Shown: in pieces, positions 49,310 through 61,686 of the stretch
Numbering within the stretch: position 1 is the first letter of the stretch
How the letters are laid out: every line of letters begins with the position of its first letter
From: Macrocystis pyrifera
Lineage: Eukaryota > Sar > Phaeophyceae > Laminariales > Laminariaceae
DNA length: 64,000 bases
Assembly (NCBI GenBank): GCA_031763025.1
Contig: JASSKH010000003.1
Location: 18,756,977-18,820,976, forward strand
Direction: 5' to 3'
Program-made: the position numbers and the translations under genes
The notes under the pieces: model-generated
What the model saw: the letters and a program-made list of their open reading frames with translations, nothing else
The model's database searches: none
Told to the model about the DNA's origin: nothing

Positions 49310-50870
49310 GAATGGCAAAACATGTTTTTTTTTTCAGGTTTGGGAGGATACCGTTGGACGCCGCCGGCAAGCTCTTGCCCCCTAGAGCATGCATCCACCT
49401 CATTTCTTCGAACCCGTCATCTATACTAGTTTGTCTTTCCCGCCACCGAGCGCGTTGCCCGTGGGCTGAGTCTCTGTCGAGATCGAGCGGTATTTCACAG
49501 TTACTGTACAACAAACGTCTATCGTCTATCGTCGCACGAGCAGGTCTTTTTTGCAGCAGTACAACAAAGGTGTCGAATGGCAAAAAATGGGCTTCTTTTA
49601 AGGTTTGGGAGGATACCGTTGGACGCCGCCGGCAAGCTCTTGCCCCCTAGAGCATGCATCCACCTCATTTCTTCGAGCCCGTCATCTATACTAGTTGATC
49701 TTGCCCGCCACCGCGCGGGTTGCCCGTGGGCTGAGTCTCTGTCGAGATCGAGAGTCTATCGTGTTTCGTCGCACCAGCTGAAAAAAATACTTTTTTGGTG
49801 TACTTCGCGTTTCCATTCGCATACTATTATAATGGCAGGTCTTTCACAAAACAGTACAACAGAAGTGGGTTACTTTTTGTGCCACAGCAAAATTATCGAC
49901 GAGTACGTACTATCGCTGTAAGTGCTGCATTGGTCTCGAATGGCCAAAAAAATGCATTTCGTCTATCAGCACAACAAATGTCTCGAATGGCAAGAAATGG
50001 GCTTTTTTTTCAGTTTTAGGAGGATACTGTAGGACACCGCCGGCAAGCTCTTGCCCCCTAGAGCATGCATCCACCTCATTTCTTCGAGCCCGCCATCTAC
50101 ACTAGTTGATCTTGCCCGCCACCGCGCGGGTTGCCCGTGGGCTGAGTCTCTGTCGAGATCGACCGTCTATCGTGTTTCGTCGCACGAGGTGAAATAATCC
50201 TTTTTTTGTGTACTTCGCGTTTCCATTCGCATACTATTATAATAGCAGGTCTTTTACAAACAGTACAACAGGAGTGGGTTACTTTTTGTGCCACAGCAAA
50301 ATTATCGACGAGTACGTACTACCGCTGTAAGTGCTGCATTGGTCTCGAATGGCCAAAAAAATGCATTTCGTCTATCAGTACAACAAACGTCTCGAATGGC
50401 AAGAAATGGGCTTTTTTCAGTTTTGGGAGGATACTATAGGAAACCGCCGGCAAGCTCTTGCCCCCTAGAGCATGTATCCACCTCATTTCTTCGAGCCCGT
50501 CATCTATACTAGTTGATCTTGCCCGCCACCGCGCGGGTTGTCCGTGGGCTGAGTCTCTGTCGAGATCGAGCGTCTGTCGTGTTTCGTCGCACGAGGTGAA
50601 ATAATCCTTTTTTTGTGTACTTCGCGATTCCATTCGCATACTATTATATAATAGCAGGTCTTTTACAAACAGTACAACAGGAGTGGGTTACTTTTTGTGC
50701 CACAGCAAAATTATCTACGAGTACTACTGCTGTAAGTGCTGTATTCGTCTCAAATGGCGAAAAAATGGCATACACTATCGCAGGTCTCTTTTACAGCAGC
50801 GAAAAAGGCAAAAACTGGGCTTTTTTTCAGCTTTGGGGGGATACCGTAGGACGCCGCCGGCAGCAGTCAA
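49310..50870 (+). repeat. tandem array of about 410-bp units
   Basis: The landmark GTTTGGGAGGATACC or a variant starts at 49337, 49602, 50012, 50420 and 50830 (spacings 265, 410, 408, 410). Each unit carries CCCCCTAGAGCATG, GCCCGTGGGCTGAGTC, TTACTTTTTGTGCCACAGC and GTAAGTGCTGCATTGG. The first unit is internally deleted and the last is truncated. Short open frames differ in frame between units, so I do not call a gene. Confidence 0.9.
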
Positions 50871-51259
50871 TTACTTTCTATTTTTCGCCTTTATTTGTTT
50901 CGATCGTCATCGTATGTTTCGGTACTCGCATATAATAACCCGCCAGTTGAAAATACATTTCAATCTGTCGAATGTGTAACAACCCACAAAATGTTTTCCA
51001 TTGGCCAAGGTTCGTACCACGAAAGCTACTTTAATTATTGGGGTAAAAGTACGAGTACACACATACATACAGCAGACAGCATACATCTTGCTGTGTAGTT
51101 TCTGACTTCTTGTTTTTGTTCCTTGCTGCTACGTTTTGGGAGAGCGGCAGAGCACGGAGAAGCGATGAAACGCAGACCGCCAGAAGGTTTATTTACTGTA
51201 TGTACTCTGCTGCTTTGCTGTACTGTGTCGGGTTCGGCGCGGTGCCTTTTTCTGGAGGG

Positions 51260-51341
51260 CTCGCCGCAGCGCTGTGTATCAAGTCACCTCACGCACTCAG
51301 CTCGCCGCAGCGCTGTGTATCAAGTCACCTCTCGCACTCAG
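51260..51341. repeat. 41-bp tandem duplication
   Basis: Two copies of CTCGCCGCAGCGCTGTGTAT followed by 21 further bases, with one difference. Confidence 0.95.
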
Positions 51342-51646
51342 AAACGACAACGGCAGCAACGAACGTTTGGTTCGAGTACACAGCAAGCAGCGCACGGCGC
51401 TCATCCATCGTATACGAGAGATTGGTACAGCATACCACGTACGTACTTGCAAATTATGGCACATCGACACCCATCTGACCGTTTTCCGAGAAGATCTATA
51501 TTTATTTAGAAATTGATAAAGCGCATGCCGGAGAGACATCATTTTTAGATAAGTGTACCGACGAAAACACCCTCTTCAATTTTCGTTCTGCGCTGATACT
51601 CTAGAAGAGTACTATTGAAAAATTGCATACTACTACTAAAAAACGA

Positions 51647-51900
51647 ACTATCGTAGGTCTTTTACAACAACAACAGTAGTTAGTTGATTACTTTCTACTT
51701 CTCGCCTTTATTTGTATTTTGCGATCCTCGTCGTATGTATGTTTCGGTACTCGCAAAAAGAATGACCCAAGATTGAATACTATCGTAAGTCTTTACAACA
51801 GCAGTTAGTTGCTTACTTTCTACTTTTCGGCTTTATTTGTAGTTTGCGATCCTCTCGTCGTATATTTCGGTACTTGCAAAAAGAATGACCCGGCAGTTGA
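51647..51900. repeat. tandem duplication of about 130 bp
   Basis: Copies at about 51647-51776 and 51777-51900 share TTACTTTCTACTT, GCCTTTATTTGTA (GGCTTTATTTGTA in the second) and CAAAAAGAATGACCC. A third diverged copy lies at about 50868-50960 at the end of the 410-bp array. Confidence 0.8.
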
Positions 51901-52523
51901 AAAGACGTCAATCTGTCGAATGTGTAACAACACACAACAAGAAATGGGCTTTTTTCAGGTTTGGGAGGATACCGGAGGACGCCGGCGGCAAGCTCTTGCC
52001 CCCCAGAGCATGCATCCACCTCAGTTCTCATTTCGCCAACAACAACTATTTCGCGGTACAGAGATCTCTTGTCAATCTGCCGTTTACTTGTTGTAATAAT
52101 CAACCGACATGTTTTGCTTCGGCCAAGAGAGCGTCGTCAGCTTTCTGAATGATTGTTGGAGATCTCTCCCCGTTCATCTTTCGTTTTTCATTGGCCAACA
52201 GTCTTGTATTTAGCCCTGCAACCCCAATTACACCTCAATGATATCGATCACATTGCTGTGGTACTGGTGCGGGTGCTCGTTCCGTCTTCGTGTGCTGCTG
52301 CTGGATATATGTCCCCGCCGAGTACTATAACAAGTGGTACCGTTAGTCAACAAGTAGACGCTCTGCCTGAGCCAAACACGGCGCTCTGGGGTTCCGTCTG
52401 TACTGGTCCCGACTGGCCTCTCCCGTCACTCTCAACAACCCCACCTGCGACTTCACAAAAAATGAGACAAGCAAACAGAGAACAGCGATCGAATGCATTT
52501 CATCGAGGGCAATAACAATATTT
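51893..52523 (+). repeat. right arm of the 630-bp inverted repeat
   Basis: Mirror of 47972-48600, about 3.3 kb away. A frame of about 110 codons is open in both arms (52153-52515 here), but arm differences are mostly amino-acid changing. The outer limit coincides with the start of the 204-209 bp satellite. Confidence 0.9.
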
Positions 52524-52539
52524 GATACTGTCGACTAAC

Positions 52540-53495
52540 TTGTGAACGGCGCGTTCATGTCGATTCACCAACAACCTTTGTGTTTTTCAAACTCCACGCA
52601 GCCATGCTCGGGCGACAAGACCTCCAAATACGCGCTCGCTTGTTTATATACGGCGCGTTAATCGTCGGTACCCAGGTCAAAAACACGTAAATACCCGTTT
52701 CCATATCAATTGTCCGTAGGATAAAATGTGGCACTGTTGCTTAACTTGTGATCGGCGCTTTCATATCGATTGACCAACAACATTTGTGTTTTTCATGCTC
52801 CACGTTGGCATGCTCGGGCGGCAAGACCTACGAATACGCGCCAGTTTGTTTGTACGGCGCGTTAAACGTCGGTACCCAGGTCATAAACGCGTTTTTGTTT
52901 TTTTAACTACCCTACCACTTGTGGGTAGGATAATATTTGACACTGTCGATTAACTTGTAAACGGCGCGTTCATGTCGATTAACCGACGGCATTCGTGTTT
53001 TTCAGACTCCACGCAGCCATGCTCGGGCGACAAGACCTCCAAATACGCGCTCGCTTGTTTGTACGGCGCGCTTACGGTCGTTTACCAGGCCGGAAACGCG
53101 TTTTTACCCGTTACTCTACCACTTGTCCGTAGGATAAAATGTGGCACTGTTTGAATAACTTGTGATCGGCGCGTTCATATCGAATGACCAACAACATTTG
53201 TGTTTTTCATGCTCCACGTTGACCTGCTCGGGCGACAAGACGTTCAAATACGCGCTCGCTTGTTTGTACGGCGCGTTAAACGTCGGTACCCAGGTCAAAA
53301 ACGCGTTTTTGTTTTTTGCCCTACCACTTGTGGGTAGGATAATATTTGACACTGCCGATTAATTTGTGAACGGCGCGTTCATGACGATTAACCAACAACT
53401 TTTGTGTTTTTCATACTCTACGCAGCCATGCTCGGTCGACAAGACCTCCAAATACGCGCTCGCTTGTCTGTACGGCGCGCTAACGGTCGTTTACC
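52540..53495. repeat. 204-209 bp satellite, five units in an A-B-A-B-A order
   Basis: Units start at GCGCGTTCATGTCG or a variant at 52549, 52755, 52964, 53169 and 53373. Odd units carry CTCCACGCAGCCATGCTCGG (one variant has CTCTACGC), and even units carry CTCCACGTTG. This indicates a dimeric higher-order unit of about 410 bp. The fifth unit is cut at TACC by LTR element C and resumes at 61105. Confidence 0.9.
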
Positions 53496-53970
53496 TGTCA
53501 TAGAGTCGAGCGGTGCGCGTGTCATGTATGATGTCGTAATCTCGTCGGGCTCTCCGGCCGAGATAGCTTATATTTCTCGAAAAGCTGCCCGGATATACCC
53601 ACCTCCAAAGCATCATGTATTAATTCGTTCTCAGAACAAACCGGGCCGTTAGGCCATCCGTCAAAACATGCACACACTCAAGCTCTTTCAGTTCGATGCA
53701 AAGACTGCCACCTGCATTTCCGTCGTTCCACCCCGCTTGCGGAACATACGCCTGAGCAATCTCCTAGTTGTCTCAGTCGGTATTTCTCTGGTGTAGGGGG
53801 GCACTGCCGACAGCAGGATGAGCTATATAAGCAGCTGAAGGGGTGGAAAAGGGTTGTCACCGTCTGCTCACATCCCTCCAGTCTCCGGGTTCAATTCGCA
53901 TTTTCCCCTTTTGCCTACATGCGGTGTCCACTTCTGGAAACCCCTCGGATCCTTGGATTACCACTTGACA
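53496..53970 (-). repeat. 3' LTR of element C
   Basis: On plus it begins TGTCATAGAG and ends CACTTGACA. It contains TATATAA at 53824-53830 and a B-box-like GGGTTCAATTC near 53888. It differs from its partner by several percent. Confidence 0.85.
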
Positions 53971-54015
53971 TTCTCCCCAGCTGGTTTAGCCGGATAAGGC
54001 AAGCCACGCGATATC

Positions 54016-54655
54016 CTAGACGGTGGACCCGAGGTATTCTATGCCCGCCAAACTGAGGGAAGAAAACCCGGCTAATTTATTTTTTTTTTCCGATAGGGAA
54101 GGCCTCCCCCGAATGCGCACACTACATGCGTCGCCTTGTTCTCTTAACGTGGCGTACACTGTTACGCCCCCTTCAACTACGTTCCTAGATGCTCGCTTGA
54201 CTCCTAAACTACCTACAGTTCCCCCGACGTACAATACCTGTACCACCTAACACTATTGTGCCAATCGATAAGAAAGATCACAATCGTCGCGCCTCCGAGG
54301 TGAAAACTAGGCAAAAACAGAATGTCAGAGTTCGCTAGGAACCCCGTTCCTTCGGGCAATAGTCTCCAGTTGCCCCCTACTCCCGCCATAGATACATAGA
54401 TCGCGACGGTAATGCGACATGACAGGGTCTTTTTTGCATGACTTCAACATAGCAATCACCTGGCGCTTACCAAAACAATGAACTCCTGCAAATTCGTAGT
54501 GCTGTTGCCGAGCTCGGTGGGTTAGTTTTTCCAAAGTGCCGCTGGCCTAGAACAACGCCCCCCGGCGGCATCTCGCTCATCCTCCCCCGCTTAGAACAAG
54601 CTCTTCCAGAATCGCCCCCCCGGAGCAATAGTGTAAGACGCTCCTCGTCCATCAA
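54016..54655 (-). other. minus-strand open frames next to the 3' LTR of element C
   Basis: Three short frames (54016-54246, 54325-54534, 54467-54655) carry protein-like segments such as HYEFAGVHCFGKRQVIAML and VQVLYVGGTVGSLGVKRAS. Their strand agrees with element C. I do not recognise the family; they may be a decayed accessory or Gag region. Confidence 0.2.
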
Positions 54656-54689
54656 CCCCCTTGAAGCTCCGAAACCGACACCCCCAAGA

Positions 54690-55460
54690 CAGGTAAGCCG
54701 GTGTTGCGCGCGGCCGCACTCGAAGATGGACCCCGGACGAGCTGCCCGATCTTCGGAACGGCGCGCCCGCGGCCCCGCCCTCGCCTTCCCATTCCGAATC
54801 CCCTCATTTCTGATGCCGTCAACTCTTCACAAGTGTTGTCGGCAAAGCGGGCGCGCCAATACGGCGAGTAAAGTCGTAGACCTTCCCGGGCCGCCCCACG
54901 CGCCCCTTGGTGCTGCTGTAGTCGAGTGCCTTCCGAGCCCCAGGTCCGCTCCCCACGCCATCTGCGCGAACTGGGGAGGCCAACCGGCTACCCCAGGGTA
55001 CTGCCGTGGTCATCCCACGACCCGTTGGCGACACCGCTGACGGCGCCTGCTTCTCTGCACCGCCGCCTCCTCTTGGACGCTTCCCGTCCACCCCCGTCGA
55101 CGGCGAACGCGCCGACGCCGAGCGGAAAAGGGGGGTCGGGGCCGCCGCCCGAGGTGTCCGCACCGCTCGAGTCACGTGGTCGGGGCCACACGGACGGCGC
55201 GCACGCCCGTGCTAATCACCGAAGCGCCATCGCTGGCGTGGCCATCCCTACCGTGGCAAGCCCCGAGCATGACGGCAAGCCTGTCGTGAAACGTGAGGGT
55301 GCCCAGCTGTCTGTCAGTCAAGCCCCCTTCCCCAGATGTCTGAAGCGAGACGGTGCCGAGGTGAGCCTGAGGGATACTGTCAACAAGGGCTCCAAGCAGC
55401 GAGGGCGCAGGGGGCGGGCGTGGTCTCAGCATGAGTGGTTTCTGCGAGCATAGTTCGGTG
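54690..55460. other. GC-rich block inside element C
   Basis: Markedly more GC than its surroundings, with overlapping open frames on both strands (54926-55453 plus, 54819-55175 and 55172-55486 minus). Ala/Pro/Arg-rich products suggest composition-driven frames. No domain recognised. Confidence 0.3.
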
Positions 55461-56209
55461 GCGTGCGGCGTGATCATGACTCTCATGATAAGTTACTGGG
55501 CGGTCGAGTCGTAGAGTAAGGCGATTCATGTCATGAAAAGTCTTGTTGCTGTAGCTATCAGAGTATAACCGCCGCTCGGCTGTCCCGGCTACATATTCCT
55601 GAACTCGCTAATCTAGCCATACTCGCCACCCCCCTTTGTGCACTACCTACGCAAGGGAGAGCACAAACACGCGGTATCGGTTGTAAAATAGCTACACATG
55701 TGGACTGGATACTAACCATGATGATGTCTCGACCAACTACTAATTTCTCGACCCTGTAAGCCCATCCTTGAACCGGAGTCATTCAGCCCGTATGAGCGCG
55801 AGAACATTGCAACAACACCAAAACACTAAATACGGGTCGGTACATCTGGAAGGGTTTGCACATCATGCAGGTACCGTGTTGAAAAAAGTACTAAAGAAAA
55901 TATCGCGCGCTACAGGGGAACAATATGATTACCGTGCATTGGGCAGTCCCGGCGGGGTGAGGCAACACTGCATTGCAAAACGTGGCTGCCATGGTTACAA
56001 GATGCGGCCCCAAATGGGGCGGCAGAGCGGACACGATAACACTGCGAACGGGCAATGCTGAGTATTGGTGGAAATGGGGGTGATATCTGATATCTGAGCC
56101 ACTTAGTTGATCTCGGTGACTTCATGCCGTTGCATGCTTCCGACGAACGCGTCGCCCTCCCCTTGTCAAGGAGAGTGGAAAGGAAAAAGGAAGCGAAGGG
56201 GAGGAACAA

Positions 56210-57345
56210 AGAGAACTGGAGAGCCTGACAGTCAGGTCCACGCAACTGGCGAGCCTAACAGTCAGGCCCACTTATAAGACACATATCAGGGCAATATTTT
56301 CCTTGATGTGTCCTCCACCCGCCAAAAAATGAAGAGAAAAAAACATAGTGATAAGGAACAACACTAACCACGATGGACACGCACGCACAGCGGACCCGGG
56401 ACGGCAGTGAACTGCCGGACACACGCGACGGAGTACGGGCGCCAGTAAAGGTCACAGTCAGTGCGGTCGGATGCACGGGCAAGCCGGTTTGCAGCAAACA
56501 AATACACATGCAAACAAACGACAAAACAAACAACAAAAGCGAACAGAACAAACAAGAACAAACAGAGGAGCAAACAAACAAACGGACGAACGACATGAAA
56601 CTAAATGACAAACAGGCAACAAGCCCCGTGGCAAGGCTCAGACCTAGAGGGGCCTGGTTGCTGTCTCCTTTAGAATGAGCGACAGCAACAGCGGTCCCAA
56701 TAAGTACAGGCCCGACCATTCTGGGCATTCACCCCGCCTCAAGAAGGAAACAAGCGAGCACACAAGCAAAAGAAAACGAAACAAACTAACCAAAGCAAAA
56801 CAGAACAGGTAAAATCCCCGTGGCTAAGGCACAGACCTAAAGGGGCCTGGTTGCCGTCTCCCTTCAGCAGGGGAGGCAGCAACAACGGTACCAATAGGCG
56901 CAGACCCAAAAACTCTGGACATCTACTCTCTATCCGAGAAATGAACGAACAGTCAAACGGACAGACTAACGAAAACAACCAACACACAACATGAAACAAG
57001 AGGTGTCGCGTTCGCAGCGACGCAGAGCCACGCGTCGCGACAGCAGCGGACACGCAGACAGGCAAATGGCAAGCGAATGCCAAGATAAGATAAAGAACGC
57101 GTACAGTGGAACCCAGGACGTCGGCAAATTAGCAGCTGGTAAGCACATTAATATACGCGGTATTCGAGAGTGTGTTTATCTTTTGCTGCCCGCACAGTAT
57201 GCTGAAAGCGGCGGGTCATATCAGCCGAACATTTCAGTATTCCAGAGACCTTGTTGTTATCTCTCTACCGGATGGAGACAGCAACAACGGTCCTCCCAGG
57301 CTGAGACAAACCCATACAGTATGCATGCACCCACAAGATAAACGA
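56210..57345. repeat. repeated modules in element C
   Basis: CCCCGTGG followed by GGGGCCTGGTTGC and GCAACA(A/G)CGGT recurs at about 56625-56715 and 56815-56905, with a partial copy near 57265. A CAAACAAA-rich stretch lies at 56500-56600. Confidence 0.7.
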
Positions 57346-57364
57346 AGTAAAATTGTAGAGAGCA

Positions 57365-57990
57365 TACTAACAGGCCGTGTAGGTAGGACAGGCGCAGACC
57401 TCGTGGATGTTCGTTTCTGTCTCCCACGACGGGTATAGACACAGCACCATCCCAAGAGGCACATACCTACCTCTTCTATACAATAATAAACAGGCACAGG
57501 TAGGACAGGCACAGACCCTGTGGAGGCTCGGTTCAAGGCCATAACTATGTCCCCACAAGGCACAGGCCCATCCCAACAACAGGTACAGGTAGGACAGGCA
57601 TAGACCTTGTGGAGGCTGGGTTCAAGACCATAACTCCAGTATGTCCCCACAAGGCACAGACCCATCCCAACAACAGGTACAGGTAGGACAGGCACAGACC
57701 CTGTGGAGGTTCGGTTCAAGGCCAAAACCATGTCCCCACAAGGCACAGACACATCTCCAATAAAAACAAAACGCATGCCAATTAGGTAGGATAGGCGCAG
57801 ACCTCGTGGAAGCTCGTGGTTGCTTCCCACGACTGAAAATACATCACTACCATTCCCACGAGGTACAGGCCCATCTCTTTTAATCCATCATAATGCAAGC
57901 ACAGGTAGGACTGGCACAGACCCCGTGTAAGCTTGGTTGACGAAACTATTCGCTTTCCACGAGGCACTGGCCTATCTCTCCTTTCTGACA
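57365..57990. repeat. tandem repeat of 91-117 bp in element C
   Basis: Units carry GGTAGGACAGGCACAGACC and GTCCCCACAAGGCACAG, seen at about 57372, 57489, 57580, 57671, 57780 and 57899. A 198-codon minus-strand frame across them is Pro/Val/Leu/Cys-rich and repeat-derived. Confidence 0.8.
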
Positions 57991-59534
57991 CCATGAGGGC
58001 ATAAAGGTATAACGCAAAAAACAAGAGGAAACAAAACACAACATGAAACAAACATAACCCAAAGCAACAAACCACAACACATACCAGGTGTAGGGTATAA
58101 TACTATTATCGAAGACGTACTCTCCGCGGAGCGCCTCATCTCGATGCAATTTCTTGACGTCCCTAAAAAAAGTGAGCCTCAAGTTGTTTCTGTCAGGTTC
58201 TTATTCATGTGGTGGGTCTATACCGCTGTATACCTGAGTAATCATTAACAAGTACTTTACCGAGGTATTTTCGTGTCCTGACCACGGCGATGAGTTGAAT
58301 GTGAGAGCCACGACAACATACAAAACAGCAGGATTACCATTTTAATACTGCTGTAGTACAACAGCACATCAGCAAGTATCGTATGCTACTGCTGTACGTA
58401 TCCTCGTGTGCATAAAACCCAGAGACATCTCAGGGTCCCGCACAGTGAAAAACAAAACAGAGTGAGATGCGTAGAACGATCCCCAGTGCGTGCAAACGCG
58501 TGTCTCGGACTAGATCGAACACGCGGCTAACAAGTTATCCATGCGTGAGTACATCGTTGAATGTTCGTTTTAGCCGGTACATTATTGCCAATGCAGTACT
58601 ACGTAGCCAGTTGTTGAAATTTCGTGCAGCATGCCGGTGTATGTTAGAGACAAGTGCAACACTGGACGTTGTTGCAAATTGCGCAGCATGCCGGTAAGTT
58701 TCTAACTAGACCGCACATGCAGCTAACGAGTTCTGACAACGAAAGTTGGTAAAACACGTTGAGCCCTATCAATACTACTGCTGTACAGTCGATGCGTACC
58801 CGGACGAACCCCGAGCATGACTACTTGCGTATCTACATGACCGTCAAACATGGAATCACTAAAACGAGCAAGCGACATCGACCCGTCCTTGCAGCCGTAT
58901 GATACCTAAGTACCGAGGTAATGTATCTCGCATGTTACGGGTTCCTGTAGGACTGCAAGCGCTTCCGTATGGGAGTGGGCATCAAGTATGGACACGAAAT
59001 ATGCAGCTTGTGGACGGGGTTAGCGACGTTCATGCGGTAGGCGGTGCCGTCAGCAGCGGATCTTATTCATCTCGTCTCATCCCCCTGCTTCTCTCTGCGG
59101 GCCCTCTGGCGAGAAAACCGGCGGTGCGGCCTTTCACCGACTCCTCTCACCTCCCTGCCCTGTCCCCTCGGTCCCCCGCTGGCGTACGGAGGGGGCTGCT
59201 CTCATGCCTCGTGTGCGAAGATTGTCTGCGTTGTTGCTGGTTAGCGTAATAGGTATTTTTTTGTATAAATTGTTGTTGTACTTAATACGGTGCCTGCATT
59301 ATTAATGAGCGTGTGGTTCACTGCTCGGGTGCTGTCTTCTCATTATGCTTTATACCCGGTATATTATTTCATTAAGCGGTGCGTCGCGACTAGCCCCCCC
59401 TCTCTCGCCTGAGCTTGCAAAGCTCACATGTGACGAGGGGTGGGCGCTGCGCAATAAAAAGAGACAATGTGCCGCGGCAGACTGCAGGACACCTCCATCC
59501 ACTAAACAGACCTTGCGTTGAACACATGAAAGGA

Positions 59535-60160
59535 GTGTGTGGGGCTACTACACTCACGCATACCGAAGCTCAGCAGAGGACGGACTCTGCTAAACGAGGC
59601 GTAAGACACCCCCCATCGCGGGGGGACGGAATCAGCTCTCGTTCACCCACACTAAACCTCCCACGGCGTGCAGCCGCAAGACCCACACGGTGTCCGCTCG
59701 CGGTCCCGCTTGGGGACCGTGGTGCGAACCGATCGTGACCTACCGAAGGTTCCTCTGAACGACGGACTCATTCACGACCTCCCCGCTGCACGTACCGTCG
59801 AACTCTTTGCTCAAAGCTAGGGTTCACTACTGCTATTTGCGCTGTGGTTACTGTCCGCGTCTATGAGCGTATTAGTCTAGGATTCGGCATAGGGAACCAT
59901 GAGCAACCTCGCCCCCGTCTGAATCAATCAGAGAGGGCTTGGTGCCGAAACACGGCGCAGAAATATGATGCGATACACGGGATGCCGGAAAAATCCATCG
60001 AACAGAATCCCGTCGGACGCGGGTGAGATGTGCGTGAGACTACTACACTCGTGCCTACCGAAGCTCGGCAGAGGACAGACTCTGCTGAACGATTCCTACC
60101 ACGCGGCCCTATCTTGAGGGGTGTGGACTCAGCCCTCGTTCACTCGTGCTACACCTCTCA
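59535..60160. repeat. diverged direct repeat near the 5' end of element C
   Basis: 59545-59650 and 60035-60150 share ACTACACTC, TACCGAAGCTC and GCAGAGGAC(G/A)GACTCTGCT, offset by about 490 bp. Confidence 0.65.
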
Positions 60161-60629
60161 CAGCACAGCCTACGGATTCAGGGCTAGTCATCGCCTCTGC
60201 GGTGGCCACCCTCCGTGGGTACTGTGCTATCATATCTTCTGTGAAAACTCGGGAGCCACGGCGCCGACCGACACGCGGACCGGGAGCAAACCCGCCGCAT
60301 ATCAGAGGCCGCCGTGGCCGATTGCCTGCTCTACCTTGTCCCGTTCGTGAGTGTAATGTTTCTCTAGTGGCGTCGCTATCTATCGGCGGTATTGTATTGA
60401 GAGATACCCGGTACGAGTCAACACAGCATGGTGATCCAGGTGAAAAGGAAAGTCCCCAAGAACCCCCTCACACTTCAGGAGAAACCTCGACCAGCAGGTG
60501 CAACATCAACCAGCAGGAGCAACATCAATCAGGAGGAGCAGCATATATTAGAAAGCCTGCAAAAAGGGTTCTCCTTTGGGTGCTCACGGTCGTTTGCAGG
60601 CACAGACTATGCTACCGGATTGGCCACCA

Positions 60630-61104
60630 TGTCACAGAGTCGAGCGGTGCGCGTGTCATGCATAATGGCGTAATCTCGTCGGGCTCTCCGGCCGAGATAG
60701 CTTATATTCCTCAAAAAGCTGCTCAGATATACCCACTTCCAAAACATCATGTATTAATTCGTTCTCAGAACCAACCGGGCCGTTAGGCCGTCCGTCACGC
60801 ATGCACACACTCAAGCTCTTTCAGTTCGATGCAAAGACTGCCACCTGCATTCCTGTCGTTCCACCCCGCTTGCGGAACATACGCCTGCGCCATCTCCTAG
60901 TTGTCTCAGTCGGTATTTCTCTGGTGTAAGGGGGCACTGCCGGCAGCAGGATGAGCTATATAAGCAGCTGAAGGGATGGAAAAGGGTTGTCACCGTCTGC
61001 TCACATCCCTCCAGTCTCCGGGTTCAATTCACAGTTTCCCCTTTTGCCTACGTGCCGTGTCCACTTCTGGAAACCCCTCGGATCCTTGGATTACCACCGC
61101 AACA
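60630..61104 (-). repeat. 5' LTR of element C
   Basis: On plus it begins TGTCACAGAG and ends ACCGCAACA. It is preceded on plus by CCGGATTGGCCACCA (60615-60629), the complement of the primer site. Confidence 0.85.
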
Positions 61105-61178
61105 TACCAGGCCGAAAACGCGTTTTTACCCATTACCCTACCACTTGTCCGTAGGATAATATGTGGCACTGTTGATTT
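61105..61178. repeat. 204-209 bp satellite, remainder of the interrupted unit
   Basis: Starts with the duplicated TACC and continues AGGCCGAAAACGCG to GGCACTGTTGATT, completing the unit cut at 53495. Confidence 0.9.
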
Positions 61179-61686
61179 ATTGTAGGGCAGGGCAAGGGTT
61201 GCCCTGCTGTTCCCTAGGTGTTACCATGTAATAAAAGGTTGGACGGAGACATGAAAATTCTCTCGCGACGTCGATATTTGCCACGTAGAATATTACTTGT
61301 TTGAAGATGCTGCAGTTGCCGCTATTTCGAAGCAAAAAACCAAAACATAATATCACAGTCGTATCGCGCAGATTGCGATGACCTCGACGTGTCGCGACCA
61401 CAGCCATACCAAGCAGTGAAGTCCAAGATGACAAAAGGCGTACAAGTAGACTTTTCGCCAATGGTCGTTACGTACATGCACCCCGTTAACAACACTCTGT
61501 CGGCCGAACAGTTAACATAAATGTAGCTGCGGAGAACTCGAAAGGCTGGACGCGCCGTGTAACATTTCTGCAAAATGCGTTCTAGCAAAAAGACGGAAAC
61601 AAGAAGGCGGGCAGTCCGAATCGAGAAGCAATGTCACACAAAAAATCAAAACGTTTCAACACACATGTGAAGAACACGTGAGACGA

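Larger units (their letters stand above)
53496..61104 (-). mobile_element. LTR retrotransposon C, 7.6 kb, without recognisable pol
   Basis: Two 475-bp LTRs (53496-53970 and 60630-61104) flank 6.66 kb. A TACC target duplication is visible at 53492-53495 and 61105-61108, and the satellite unit reads continuously across it, so the insertion site is exact. On the minus strand the base run GGGGAGAA adjoins the left LTR (polypurine tract) and TGGTGGCCAATCCGG adjoins the right LTR (primer site, complementary to a tRNA ending CCA). This sets minus orientation. No Gag, protease, RT or integrase motif was seen. The interior is a patchwork of short tandem repeats and a GC-rich block. It fits a large retrotransposon derivative. 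Confidence 0.85.

Noticed and set aside
52153-52515. A 120-codon frame preserved in both arms of the 630-bp inverted repeat (also 48016-48345 minus)
   Set aside because: Most differences between the arms change the amino acid (for example V/A, H/Y, G/E, C/Y), which does not look like purifying selection.
57234-57830. A 198-codon minus-strand frame with repeated VPVLPVPV and CLVGT motifs
   Set aside because: It follows the 91-117 bp tandem repeat; the motifs are the repeat unit translated.
60121-60786. A 221-codon plus-strand frame
   Set aside because: It runs across the junction into the LTR of element C, which lies in the opposite orientation, and has no recognisable domain.
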